Source: Paracentrotus lividus
Lineage: Eukaryota > Echinodermata > Echinoidea > Camarodonta > Echinidae
DNA length: 64,000 nt
Direction: 5' to 3'
Assembly (NCBI GenBank): GCA_940671915.1
Contig: CALNVZ010000649.1
Span: 4,649,926 to 4,713,925 of the forward strand
In this document: positions 23,401-34,214 of the stretch, piece by piece
How the letters are laid out: every line of letters starts with the position of its first letter
How positions within the stretch are numbered: the first letter of the stretch is position 1
Position numbers and translations under genes: made by a program
The notes under the pieces: generated by a model
Told to the model about the DNA's origin: nothing
What the model saw: only the letters and a program-made list of their open reading frames with translations
Databases searched by the model: none

Positions 23401-26400
23401 AATATTGCAGACAGGGGGGTTGGTGATAATTGTTTTTCTTCACAATAAAAGTTAGAGCAGTAGTTATTGATTCATATAAACAATATTAGACTGTGTGTCA
23501 TTTCGTAATTTTATGCAAATTAGGTAAATGAGCTTAGGGGGCCCATATTACCTGCATGTACCCTACATTAAATCTAGCTTTGGACAAAAAATACCAGAGC
23601 CAGGGCATAAACTTTTTGTGTTTTCTGGTCATGTGTGTGACATTTGAGGGCAATTAATTTTTTCAGGGTTGATTATCTTAATACGATCAATTTAACAACA
23701 TTATTTTTTGGGTTAGATTAAAAGGAATAGAGGTAAATAATAATATAATGACAGTAATCCAAGTAAGGAAGTCAGCGTATCCATTCCAGCCAGGGTTTAA
23801 AAAAATGATATTTTATGTACCGTTTTTCCATCTAATTATCATTTATGTTTATAATTTATGCAAATGAGCATGAACAATTGCCAAAATTATGAAAAAACCA
23901 TTGGTTCATGAAACCTCAGACATTGCTCTATTTGAATTTGCAGCTTAAAATCAAAAAGCAAAAACTTTATTTTGTCCCAAAAAGGTTCACTTTTCAAAGA
24001 ATGGCCCAAATATCTTTTTGTTTTCTTGCTCCAAAGGTGATATACGTGGCTCGGAATCCGAAAGATACGCTCAACTGTTACTTCAATTTCTTAGGGGACA
24101 CGATGGCTTTTCATAACAAGCCGTTTGAGAAAGTTCTAGAGGACTTCATGGAAGAAGGTAATGGTTGTTACGACCGTGACGACAAATAATGTCACAATAT
24201 TTGACGTCACCTTCCGAAAATCGTGACTGGGATTCGAACCTCGGTCCGATTCGTATCAATTTATGAGCCTACTAAGAGAAAATAATCAAAATCGTTTGAA
24301 TTGTGTACATTATGGGTAAAGAAGATCAGCCTACAAACTGATACAAATCGGACCGAGGTTCGAATCCCAGTCACGTATTTCGGATGGTGACGTCAAATGT
24401 TGGTCCCATGCGTAATTACGTTGGTGTGGCATAATAAGTCGCCGCGACATTACCGGTGGTAACAAGGTTTATAGTTTCATAAAGGGGAAGTTCACCCTGG
24501 AATTTTATTGTGTTTAAAAAATGCAGAAAAATTATTAAAAAATATGAGTGAAAGTTTGAAGAAAATCGACCAAAAAAATAGCGAAGTTATTAATATTTAA
24601 AGTTTTGATTCTGTGACGTCACGTGCGAGCAGCTCTCCCATGTGTTGTGTATGTAAATTCCATAAATTTGTCTTTTTTCATGGTTCTTGATAAAGGAATG
24701 GGACAATTTGATAGAGGCATGTATATGAACATATGTTTGATGGTATATCGACTGCACAGGTGATATAATTAATTTTCTTCTGAAAAAATGACACTTTATG
24801 GAATTTACCATACATAACATATAGGAGAACTGGTCGCACGTGACGTCACAAAATCGAAATTTTCAGTATTATAACTTCATTATTATTTGGTTGATTTTCT
24901 CCAAACTTCACTCATATTTTTTAATTATTTTTCTGCATTTTTTAAACACAATAAAATTCCAGGGTGAACTTCCCCTTTTATTTGGGAAGGTGACCATTGT
25001 TGGTGGGTGAAAAAATTGTGATTTGGTCTACATGGTCAACCAAGTTGTCTAATACCTGTCTGGTCTCATCCAGGGGGCGCGGAGCAGGGAGGGGGCGCTG
25101 GGGGGGGGGGCTTCGGCCCATCAGTTTTTTTTACGGAAAACGTGTACAAAAACGAGAAAATTACCAAAGATTATTAGCCTATTCAGCCCCCATCCCATTC
25201 TCGGTTCAGCCCTTTAACTTTTCAAATCGCTCCCGCGGCCCCTGTCATCTCGCACGGTTTGAATCCCTTTTTGTCTATAGCCAGTTCGTCTACTAACCAT
25301 TTGGTCTAATCTCCACTTGTTTCATTTACTAGTGTGTCCAATTTGCATTTTATACCCCCGTCACACTGAGCTCGTTCCTACTAGGTCCTTGCAAATTTTG
25401 CCGAACGGGCATAGTCTGTGTGTAAACTGAGTGGACGTAGTAAATACTTCTTACGATCTATTTACGAACTTCATGGACTATCTCGGTCGGATTTCCAAAA
25501 AAGTGTTAAAAAAAAATCGGGCGCCATCTCGTCCTAAAATTTAACGGGGTGGCAACGTACCTGAAACGAGATGGACGTACTACAAACGATATTGCCGTAC
25601 TTAAATCGTTCTAAAGATGTGCTAGGACGTCATACAAACGAGCATTGTATATTAATTATTCAAGTTCTAAAATTAAACGTAGTGACAACGTTCCTTCAAC
25701 GGGTAGGACTTACTCTGAACGAGAAGGACGTACTACGAACATACGTTTCAATTTTTAAACAGAACGGCATGTCATAATTCCCGTCACACTGAGCTAGTTC
25801 TCACTGCGTTCTAGGTATTTCTTGGTGAACGGGCTCAATCTGTTTACACACGGACTGAACGTAGTGCAGACCTTTTAGAATCTAGTACAGACCGTTTACA
25901 ATCTGTTTACGAACTTGGCGAACGGGCCCGAACGGAGAGAACGGAAAGGCATTCCGATTTTTTTGAACATGTTCAAAAAAAATCGTACTGGCTTTAAGTT
26001 CTAAAATTAAACGTAGTGACAACGTTCCTTAAACGGGTAGGAATTACTCTGAACGAGAAGGACGTACTACGAACATGGTATCTAACTTTTATCATGCTGC
26101 GCATAGGCACTTTTAGTGACGGTTTGGACGTGCTACGAACGGTATAGAGTGAACGAGCCGTTTACTCGGTATGAACTGGATAACAATGTATTGCGGACGC
26201 GATAAAGACGGAATTGACGTAACGAAAACTATTTATGAACTGCCTAGTATCGTATTCAAGAAATTATGTTTCAAAGTTATAAGTTCCAACCCGACCAAAG
26301 CCCGTTCAGCAATTTTTTAAAGAACGGGCAAGAACGGGCAAGAACGTTATAGAACGACCTCAGTGTGACGGCCCCCTTAGCTACATCCAATTCGTCTGCA

Positions 26401-29400
26401 AAAAAACCCAAATGTTCGTTTGAACAAATGGGAAAAGGTGGGAAAAAGTAAGTAAACGAAGAGGCAATTTGTCCACCTGGACATTAAACTAAATGACATT
26501 ATCAGGCCGAGTTGAAATCCCACCAAATGTCGTGGAGTAATTGTTGTCGTTTAAAGGGGCTGTCCCCACAGGCGGCGATCGTCGTGGCGACAACCTGAAA
26601 ATTTCATAATTATAAGGAGTTCGTCTTTAAAAAGGCGATTTCAAACCTACATACGACTCTGTCTAAGCTAGGCTACAACAACAACTTGCTACCACACTCA
26701 CAACAGCAAGATCGCCAGTTGTCGCAACAAAGATCGCCTCCAGTGGGACAGCCCCTTAAGTAGGCGGAGCCTCGGTTGGCCAATTGTCGTCGGAGTAAAT
26801 GTCGAGGGAACAATCGTCGTGGATTATTGTCGCAAAGTAATCGTCGTATTTTCTGGAGCATAATCAGATCGAAGAAGCAATTATTGTCGACTCAGCATTT
26901 TTCGGTTTCCCGGCCAATATAAGACTCTGAAAGTAAAATTAGTGAGATTGGACAAATGCAATGTTGATCGTTACATTAGATTACATTACATCGGTTTACT
27001 TTTAAAGAGCTATTTTGGTAACAATTAAATTATCCAATCTTTGCATTATGAGGTGAATGGGTACCGGTAGGAAGCAATTCCTTGAATGCTGTGAGCACCT
27101 TTCGGGGTAGCCTAGCTAAGCCGGGTAATAATTAGTTAACACTATAAGCGCTTAGAAACACCAAGGTGGATATATGTATTAAGCGCTATATAAATGTAAC
27201 TATTATTATTATTATGACACAGATAACTTCCGGTGGGGTTCATGGTTTGATCACGTGATGGCAGCATGGAAGTTGAGAGAGGAGGAGAATCTTCTTTTTC
27301 TCTTCTTTGAGGACGTGAAAAGGGTAATTTACATTAGCGATGGGAAAAGTAAATACCTTCTGCTGCATATTGCTGAAAGCAGACATGGTAGCTCTGCATG
27401 CATATACAGATATGTTTTAGAAATTGTATGACAATTTTTTTTTCCTCACGAATTCTGGCTAATTTTGAGTTTTTGTCTGAGAGTTACGATCACGCCCGTA
27501 AAACTCAGCGAAAGGCACAGCTTCTTCACAGAAAACGAGCGGGGCGTTAAAAACGCACACAGTTGGCGTTTTGTACACGGGCAAAGCTAATTACCATTAG
27601 ATTTAAGTTTGTGCTGGCAGTTTAAGTGAAACGGACGACGCCAACGTAAATTCAGACAATTTTTTTAAAATCTAGATTCTTTAATGTATATTCGAGCAGT
27701 AAAAGACTGAAGTAATGCTGCACAGGGATGAACCTTTAAAAATACACTTGTTGTATAAAGGTAAAGTAGGGTGAACGGTGTATACATATTAAGAGTGATA
27801 GATAAGGAGAGATCTAGAGAGAGAGAGAGATACGCGACGAAGATTATTCGGGAATGGTTCATTTCATATTGAGCAGTTGAGGGCCAGATTTGTTAATGAT
27901 ATAGGAGAAGATTTTGATCAAGAAAGTATATGGTACTCAGCCCTTTAATGCATCCTTCATGACAAGGGGAGGGGGGGGGGGAGTGTTGAGAAGATCCCGA
28001 TGTTTTTCCAATATTGTCTTTTATTTTCTCATAGGATCCAATGAAATGTATTCAACAAGTCGCCGAATTCTAGGACGCCCCCTCTCAGAAGAGGCACGAC
28101 AGCGAATACTGGAGCGGAGCTCTTTTGAAGGAATGGCGCAAACATACAGAAAAATAGCAGACGACGCTGCAAAGCGGGAAAGCAGATCCTACACGCATCG
28201 ACGGAAAACGAGGCTACATGAAGAAAGGTAATCAACTTCATTATAATTTTTTAAGAAAAAAAAAAACACGTATTTTAACATCTCATAGACAACACGACAT
28301 TTGACGCGCCGACAATTGCCCCGGGCCCTATTTCGCCTCATATTGTAGGTTTAGGATTAGAGTTTCGTTAGGTAATTATTTGTGTTCATGATAGGGTATA
28401 AAAGAGTTCAGTTAAGTTAATATTTCGATGAAATGTGCTTGTGTAATGAGCTTAGATAAATTGAAGTGATCTAAATATAAAGACCTTAAAATTGGATTCC
28501 CCAAGGTAGTATACTAGGACCCACATTGTTTTTGATATTTATTAATGACATATCTGAGTATTTAACGAATGGGTCATGCAATATTTTTGCAGACGACGTA
28601 GTCATTTATGTAACTGGTAAAACATTTATGATGTTAACTTACATTTACAATCGAATATGAATGAAATAAGAAATGGTATTTAATAATAGACTTCGTATAA
28701 CATAGACAAAACAAGTAATGTTACTGAAGTCTCGATCTTTAGATGAGATTAATATTCTTATAGATGAACAAAGGATCGAGCAAGTTAGAGTAATTAGATA
28801 TCTTGGACTAATGATTGATGATCAACTGAAGTGGGATGTTCATATAAATAATTATGTAAATCAGTAGCATATAAAGTTCATTTTCTTTCGAAACTCAGTA
28901 AGAGCTGTTAATTCTACTTTACTTAATATTTTGTATAAATCTATTATTCAGCCATGTTATGATTATGCATGCTCAGTCTGGGAAACTGTCCGGGTTTATA
29001 AAGAAATCTCTTGAGAACACAGAAACGAGCCGCCTCGAATCGTTAAAACAATTTAATTACGAAGAAACCAGTGGAATCAATTTAATAAAAGATTATCTTG
29101 GCGAATATTGAACAAAGACGTGATTATTTTCTAGTACACTGATGTATAAATGTATAAATGGCCTAGCCCCGTTAAGACTTTGTAACGAAATTGAAATGTA
29201 CTTTGATCGACATAATTTTACACTAGGAACGCAAACTCTCTTAATGTGATTGTCCCAAAGCCGAACCATAATTATTATAAGCAAACATTTAGATATGCTG
29301 GAGCAAAAATCTGGAACCAACTACCCACTGACCTTCAGAATGCAACATCACTGAACATGTTTAAATCTAAATACAAACAATTATACCTCAAGTTCTAATC

Positions 29401-30644
29401 TGTTACAGTTCCATACTAAAAATAATATATTTTGCTCTAAAAGATATTTCCCCTTCTCAGTCTATTGTATACCTATATTTCCTTTTTGTAATACGTTGAC
29501 GATTATTTAATTTTCTCTCGTCAACTTACACTGATATATATACGGATCTACCTATGTAATAAGCAATGATGTAAATATTTTGTAATAATTTAGTAATATG
29601 CATTGTTGATATACCTAATTGTACTCCTAAACATTAATTTTTATTTAGTTGATTTTATACTATTGTAGATAATGCTGTGTGTATATATATGATCATTTTT
29701 ATTACCAGGACCAAGTGTAAAACAGCTCTTTACATTGTTAAATCTGATCTTGTTATCCTGTTTAAATATATTTGAATAAATAAATAAAATTTAAAAAAAT
29801 AATAAAATCTTCCAGAGAATTTATTTATTTTTTGCTATACACGACTGCCCTTTATTCTTTAAACGGTTCGACTATGATTTTATGTGCTCTAAATGATAAC
29901 ACAATTGTCAATAATAGGGAGTTTTCGAATCATTTCGACCTGAACGTGACGCTTTTGATAAATAACTATGATAATGATTGCTTCGGTAAAGCGCTTTAGG
30001 CTGCTACTAGAAAGGCGCTTAATAAATAGAAGTAGTAGTATTCTTCACTCGTGACTCTCATACATGTAGCTCTCCTAGGTTCGTTGCAGTTTACTGATGC
30101 CGAGACGAGGCATTTTGGAGTTCTCAATTTAGCCTGTCGACCGAAACCAGAAGCTGACAGAACAGGAGCGTCACGCGTCAAGAAGGCACCATTATTACTA
30201 TAATCATTTATCCCAAGCTTTCATTCTTTACTCTTAGAACCTCGTTGACGTTCACGTCGACATGATTCGAAAACTCTCTAATAATACTCACATTATAGCT
30301 TACCAGAAAGTGGCCGGAATATGTTGAAGGTTCTCAATGCCGGGGAGATTTCGACAGCGGAAAGTTCGGTTTCGCTGACCATAATTAAGGAACGAGATCC
30401 AATCTTAATTAATAGCCAAGATAAGCGCACAATTTGAGGGATTGCAGGTGAAAACAAAACATTGTTTTGGGCACCATGGATCCGTCGCCATGTATGGACA
30501 TATTTATTTATCTTTACCTGATTTTACATTACAGGTACCAGTGGTCAGTGGAAGACTCGTCTCACTGTGGCACAAAACGAGGCCTTCGACAAGTGGTTAC
30601 AACAAAAGACCGAAGGAACGGATATCAAATTCAAGTTCGAGTGA
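19764..30644 (+). CDS. Cytosolic sulfotransferase B (SULT1-like), six coding exons, exon 5 frame-disrupted
   Basis: Complete exon set: 19764-19923, 21130-21389, 24037-24157, 27223-27323, 28035-28227 and 30535-30644. It would encode about 315 residues, close to the usual 280-300 of the family. The start ATG at 19764 is followed by D-D-I-P-E-H-E and has A at -3 and G at +4. Domains in order: N-terminal strand, PAPS 5'-loop TFPKSG (exon 1) + T-H-W (exon 2), catalytic His (exon 2), YVARNPKD (exon 3), WFDHV (exon 4), FEGM (exon 5), G-Q-W-K and KTVE-type motif (exon 6). Intron 1 appears to use a GC donor. Exon 5 carries a 1-base and a 2-base deletion relative to gene A, with an in-frame TAG at 28071-28073. 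It is head-to-tail with gene A, a tandem duplicate. It could be a pseudogene, or intact if the indels are assembly errors. Confidence 0.85.
20059..20260 (+). mobile_element. tRNA-headed SINE (copy 1)
   Basis: The head TGGCTCAGTGGATAGAGCGT fits an RNA polymerase III A box and TGTTCGATCCC fits a B box. CAT stands at the anticodon position. The cloverleaf is imperfect and a non-tRNA body follows, so this is a SINE rather than a tRNA gene. It lies in intron 1 of SULT B. Confidence 0.7.
20419..20460 (+). repeat. Poly-C then poly-A tract
   Basis: About 10 C then more than 30 A, in intron 1 of SULT B. A second poly-C run lies near 20545. Confidence 0.9.
21130..21389 (+). CDS. SULT B exon 2
   Basis: 260 nt, acceptor ...ctttgacag, donor gtaatt. 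It has the same layout as exon 2 of gene A, including P-E-K-I-D-R-S-T-W and the catalytic-His block S-H-L-H-L-K-N-L-P. The frame is intact. Confidence 0.9.
21546..22005. mobile_element. MITE of the ACACAGTGT family (copy 3, diverged)
   Basis: Starts CCTGTTGGAGAGCATACAG and ends near GGGACGCTGTCCTCTTCCC. It contains TTCACACTGTTAAATTTGA-type repeats. It lies about 157 bases after exon 2 of SULT B, the same place as copy 1 in SULT A. Confidence 0.68.
22592..23566. mobile_element. TAGGGTA-end element, variant with GCAGGTAATATGGG
   Basis: Ends TAGGGTACATGCAGGTAATA and TATTACCTGCATGTACCCTA. The terminal word GCAGGTAATATGGG recurs inside near 22990 and as an inverted pair near 23340-23375. Intron 2 of SULT B. 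No coding frame supported. Confidence 0.8.
24037..24157 (+). CDS. SULT B exon 3 (3'-phosphate binding segment)
   Basis: 121 nt, acceptor ...gctccaaag, donor gtaatg. It encodes [15 protein letters not shown]. The position that is Ser in most SULTs and in gene A (3'-PSB Ser) is Cys here, which may weaken PAPS binding. The open frame extends upstream of the exon, but only from 24037 does it match the family. Confidence 0.87.
24201..24397. mobile_element. Inverted pair carrying a perfect pol III B box
   Basis: TTGACGTCACCTTCCGAAAA on the left pairs with its complement on the right. Each arm holds GAGGTTCGAATCCCAGTCACG, whose GGTTCGAATCC is the consensus B box. About 70-base arms surround an unrelated loop. 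It could be two tRNA-derived fragments inserted head to head. Confidence 0.7.
24481..24978. mobile_element. Long-TIR MITE, AAAGGGGAAGTTCACCCTGG
   Basis: Arms of more than 100 bases: AAAGGGGAAGTTCACCCTGG, AATTTTATTGTGTTTAAAAA and on through CACGTGCGA pair with their complements. Intron 3 of SULT B. Confidence 0.82.
25020..26510. repeat. FB3-type arms (GTCTAATxCCATTTG words) split by a nested element
   Basis: At 25020-25340 there are repeated words such as CCATTTGGTCTAAT and CAGTTCGTCTAC; at 26385-26510 related words GGACATTAAACTAAATG occur in the other orientation. They flank the TIR element 25354-26378, so an older foldback-like repeat seems to have been split. Confidence 0.45.
25354..26378. 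mobile_element. TIR element CCCGTCACACTGAG with internal direct repeats
   Basis: Ends CCCCCGTCACACTGAG and CTCAGTGTGACGGCCCCC. A block containing GTAGTGACAACGTTCCTT and GAACGAGAAGGACGTACTA occurs twice, about 25678-25745 and 26010-26080. The element is rich in AACG words. No coding frame. Confidence 0.75.
26551..26759. mobile_element. MITE TTAAAGGGGCTGTCCC
   Basis: Ends TTAAAGGGGCTGTCCCCAC and GTGGGACAGCCCCTTAA with GATCGTCG...GCGATC inside. TTAA at both ends could be the target duplication. Flanked by TGTCGTGGAGTAAT-type short repeats on both sides (26525 and 26785). Confidence 0.78.
27060..27216 (+). mobile_element. SINE-like repeat with (ATT)n tail
   Basis: Contains GCCGGGTAATAATTAGTTAA and AAGCGCTATATAAATGTAAC followed by ATT repeats. 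A second copy at about 58695-58800 has the same order (CTGGTAATAGTTAGTTAA ... ATAAATGTAACTATTATT). The tail ends about 6 bases before the acceptor of SULT B exon 4. Confidence 0.7.
27223..27323 (+). CDS. SULT B exon 4
   Basis: 101 nt, same phase as in gene A; it encodes [11 protein letters not shown] and ends F-F-E-D-V-K-R before donor gtaatt. The acceptor (ttatgacacag) directly follows an ATT-repeat tail of a SINE-like element, so it lacks the pyrimidine-rich stretch seen in gene A. Confidence 0.86.
28035..28227 (+). pseudogene. SULT B exon 5, frame-disrupted
   Basis: 193 nt against 196 in gene A, acceptor ...tctcatag, donor gtaatc. The exon starts in frame as [12 protein letters not shown], then reads TAG at 28071-28073 because one T present in gene A is missing. 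The middle (P-L-S-E-E-A...[10 protein letters not shown]) is open in the next frame. A 2-base deletion near 28168-28176 returns the end (...G-Y-M-K-K-G) to the original frame. Net length change is three bases, so downstream exon phase is retained. Confidence 0.8.
28495..29800 (+). mobile_element. Truncated non-LTR retrotransposon (reverse transcriptase remnant)
   Basis: Translates in broken frames as [16 protein letters not shown] and F-A-D-D-V-V-I-Y, the palm motifs of LINE reverse transcriptase with the F-A-D-D catalytic pair. Its end is [10 protein letters not shown] followed by a stop at about 29397 and an A-rich 3' end. Endonuclease and 5' half are missing. It is in intron 5 of SULT B, same strand; CR1- or jockey-like is likely. 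Confidence 0.82.
29913..30283. mobile_element. TIR element GGGAGTTTTCGAATCAT (copy 1)
   Basis: Ends TAGGGAGTTTTCGAATCAT and ATGATTCGAAAACTCTC; GACCTGAACGTGACG pairs with CGTTCACGTCGAC. It contains AAGCGCTTTAGG, GGCGCTTAATAAATAGAAG and TAGCTCTCCTAG. A relative is at 42802-43155 in NXPE. Confidence 0.75.
30535..30644 (+). CDS. SULT B exon 6, terminal
   Basis: 110 nt, acceptor ...ttacattacag. It encodes [20 protein letters not shown] and ends K-F-K-F-E then TGA at 30642-30644. It holds the last G and K of the PAPS loop and the KTVE-type dimer motif (T-V-A-Q-N-E). The frame is intact and is the better guide to the true C-terminus of both copies. Confidence 0.88.
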
Positions 30645-32180
30645 CCAGGAGAAACACAAAAACAAAAATACTTTGCTTTTTGATTGACCTGCATCAATTT
30701 AATATTATTCTTCAGGATCGCCCATGACTGAAACATAATGCCAATTTTTGGGACCCTGTATATAAATCGACAATCTAAGACTAAATTCGAAATAATTCAT
30801 TAATTTTGACAAAATAGAATACTCATTCAATATAATATTGTTTTATCAAAGATATGTGGTGAAAACAATGTCCATCTCGTTTTTTAAAACATTACAACCA
30901 TTAGTCGTTTGAATAAGATATTGATTGATTGTGTTCACGATCATTAGGAAGTTACAAAATCTCCCATGCTAAAAATCTTCTGATTTCGATATTGTATATT
31001 TTCGTAACTATTCATATAATTCTCAGTAGGTTTACTTGAAACATTACCAAGAAAATACTACACAAAAAAATGCTACTCTATTCTTAAGATCTTTGATGTA
31101 GTTTTACAGTGCAATACATGCACAATGGTTTCAATGAATATAAATTTTCGAATGATCAGAACATAATTATGTCATTTGTATACATATCATTTTACTATTA
31201 AGTTTTTTTTTCTATCACTCTTTCAAATATTATTTCATCATTTTCGTATTTCTATGTGCTTTTCGAACAATAACGAAAATAAATTTATAATGGACGCGTA
31301 TGCAGGAAATCTATTATGTACTAGGCATATTGTTAATAATGGCACAACAATTGCAATAATTATACATGTGTGATCATTGTATATCCCAATTGTCTTATTG
31401 CACGATTTCTATTTTTATTTATTTATTTAATTTTCTTTGTCCAAGGATTCTTTTACATATGCCATCTTTCTTTTTTTCTTTTTTTTTGGCCGTTTTTTCA
31501 ATTTCATTATGCAACCATATATACAATAGTTACGATGGTTTTATTTTTTTTATTTTTTTTTTTTTTTGGGGGGGGGGGCAAATAATGAAATTTTGATAAT
31601 AATCTTATGGTATAACGACACGTTTTCAAACAATTTTTATTTGATGAAGTTAAGACCGCGTTACGACATAACAATACATTACGAAAGCGAGAAACTGTAA
31701 TGCTTATTTTCACGATGGTGAATTAAGGCTAATATATTATTCATTTTGTTTATCGGCCTCCAACAGCAAAAGTATCCTCACACAACATTGCTATCGTTAT
31801 ATGGTGTAGTCAGCCCTTGGTTTCACAAAATAAAATATCACCAGTCGATTTTGTCAGTTATATAAATCGTGTTTTCTCTATTCTTTCAGTCCTTATTTAG
31901 ATTATTCCATTGCGAAAAGTATAAACAAAACTTGAAACCAGTTTTGGGAGGAATATAAAAGAGTTTTATCACTGATGATCCCCACCTCCCAAAATTTAAT
32001 TTACTTGTTTTGCCTTTGCTCTTTTGTTTTCCTCTTTGTTTCAGAAAACACTAATACAAGATGGTAGCAACACTCTGGTTTTTAATACAAAGATATTTAC
32101 TGAACATGCTGAAAGGATTGTAAAAATAAAAAGCACACGTTTTGTTTTCCTTCTCCGCCCCTTTTGTTTTAAAAGCTATA
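30645..32180. other. SULT B 3' flank, no gene seen
   Basis: AT-rich. A poly-T/poly-G tract at 31545-31577 is the only clear structure. The best AATAAA after the SULT B stop is near 31277, which would give a long 3' UTR; this is uncertain. Confidence 0.55.
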
Positions 32181-33046
32181 TACAGTGTGTCCCACAAAAA
32201 ATGCTAATGGTATTTTAGATGGGTATAATATTAAAATTGCAAAATCAAATTGTTTATTTCTTTACACCCGTAAACTGCAGGTTGTTGTCTACAACTGGAT
32301 GAAATTTTATGTGATATGGTCCAAGAATCACAAACATATAAGCATTTTGTCATTACACATCAGGAAACCTCTCCATCCAAGTTTGTATTGAGTAATACCG
32401 GATGTGTCGAATAAAACAAACCCGAGTTTGATCATTAATACTTCGAAAAAAAATTTCAATAGTAATTGTGAAATTTATACCACTGTAAAGTGCAACTCAT
32501 TACCATTGTAATGATACCTCTCTCGGTTCACCAATATCACGTATCACTGAACCCCATTGTTTTAAATATGGTCTTGCAAAATTGTGATTGGTTCACTTTC
32601 ACGCTCATTGATGATCAAAGTCGGGTTTCCATTGAGGCACCTTTGAATAATGCATCTCAAGGAGCATGAAAGTGAGCACTCACAATCTTATAATGGTGAG
32701 CTGAGAGAGGTATCATTAAAATGGTAATGAGTTGCACTTTACAGTGATATAAATTTCATAACGACTACTTAAATATTTTTCAACTTATTAATGATCAAAC
32801 TTGGGTTTTCTTTTATTCGACACATCCGGTACTACTCAATTTACACTTGGATGGAGAGGTTTCCTGTTGTGTAATGACAAAATGCTCATATCTTTGTGAT
32901 TCTTGGACCATGTCACATAAAATTTCATCCAGTTGTAGAAAACGAATTGTTGTTTACGGGTGTAAAGATTTAAACAATATAATTTTGTAAATTTAATAGT
33001 ATACCCATCTAAAGTACCATTAGCATTTTTTGTGGGACACACTGTA
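32181..33046. mobile_element. Long palindromic element ACAGTGTGTCCCACAAAAAA
   Basis: Left end ACAGTGTGTCCCACAAAAAA and right end TTTTTTGTGGGACACACTGT, TA on both sides. The arms are about 430 bases each and near-complementary to the centre at about 32610. The internal block AAAGTGCAACTCATTACCAT is shared with 53629-54682. Confidence 0.82.
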
Positions 33047-33399
33047 TGTTAAAATACTAAAGGACAGGATGTGTACATATATACATGTATTTGGACATAG
33101 ACATATTTTTTTCTTCCTCTTTGATAACTTAGATTTGAGGTCTGCATCTTTAAAAAGATGGATTTAGGCATAATACTATATGGAAAATTGCAAATTGTCA
33201 GAGAAAAAAAGAATAAATAAAATGATAGAAAAATAAGAAACGATAATAATAAAACTCACAAAGAGGAATATACACTTATTGGTAAATATGAAAACAATGC
33301 GATACGTATTAAACGGAGAGGATAGTTCAACACTATGAATCTCTTTCGGACAATTTTGATAATAAAAGTTAGACACATACATCGATGGCATGAATGCAG

Positions 33400-34214
33400 T
33401 TACAGAGGTTGTTCTTTATGAACATTGTTTATCAATGGACATATATAGGATAATAACATAGAAACTTCCTGATTAATGACATCACTCGGCATATGCAAAT
33501 TTATAGGCAACGGACTTGTTAGATCCATATCCCATATATCAAGGAATATTACGCCAACTCCATAAAAAATATCCCTTATTTGTCTTCTCATCTCATCAAA
33601 TAAACAGTCTCGACCGGGCATTGATGTCTGTTTATTGACCGGATGTGGACTCTTCGCAACAACAATTAGATCCGGGCACTTCTGCTTAGCAACCAAAATG
33701 GCCTCCCGTATCCCTTTTAACCAGTCCGTGTAAGCTGTCCATTGCCAGAGGCAGAAGTGGGCCCACGGGCTAAATACAACAACATTCTTGCAATCATCGG
33801 GTAAATCCAATATAACATCGGCTTCGAATCTCACCGTCGAAAAATTAACGAAGACGTATTTTGGATGTGAAGTTAGAGGGTGGAATATAAAAGAAAGATT
33901 AAGATTCGATTCGCTGTCATGTCTCTGCAAGGTGAAAACTCTCTCGTGATCTTCTGGCCGTCCTAGACCCAGGACTTCTGTAAAGGCGGCGAACCACTGC
34001 CTTGTGGTCGAATCACCAAGGAAATAGACGTTAAAACCATGAAGACACTGTTGTACTGCTGTCTTGGTAAGGGGAATTCGAGGACCGCATGTTAATGAGA
34101 ACCAAGTGCTGTTCCACCAGTATCCTTCAGTCAAAGGCACCGGCATATCCGGTTGACAGGACGGCAAGTCTAACGATTCGTCTGAGAGTAAATGTCCTTT
34201 GTTTTCGGAGTCCG
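33400..34214 (-). CDS. NXPE terminal exon: PC-esterase-like domain
   Basis: About 271 codons ending TAA at 33400. The acceptor on the minus strand is cattaaag after a T-rich tract. It begins with D-S-E-N-K-G, then P-S-C-Q-P-D-M-P and Y-W-W-N-S-T-W. V-Y-F-L-G-D-S-T-T-R-Q-W carries the nucleophile-type GDS; V-A-K-S-P-H-P follows, then I-W-D-M-D-L-T-S and N-L-H-M-P-S-D, likely the Asp/His part of an SGNH-like triad. Conserved Cys near the end (Y-I-C-P). The frame is intact; this is the longest credible coding exon in the window. Confidence 0.86.

Noticed and set aside
28029-28241. Minus-strand 70-codon frame opposite SULT B exon 5 (also 4408-4596 opposite SULT A exon 5)
   Set aside because: Antisense shadow of a conserved coding exon.
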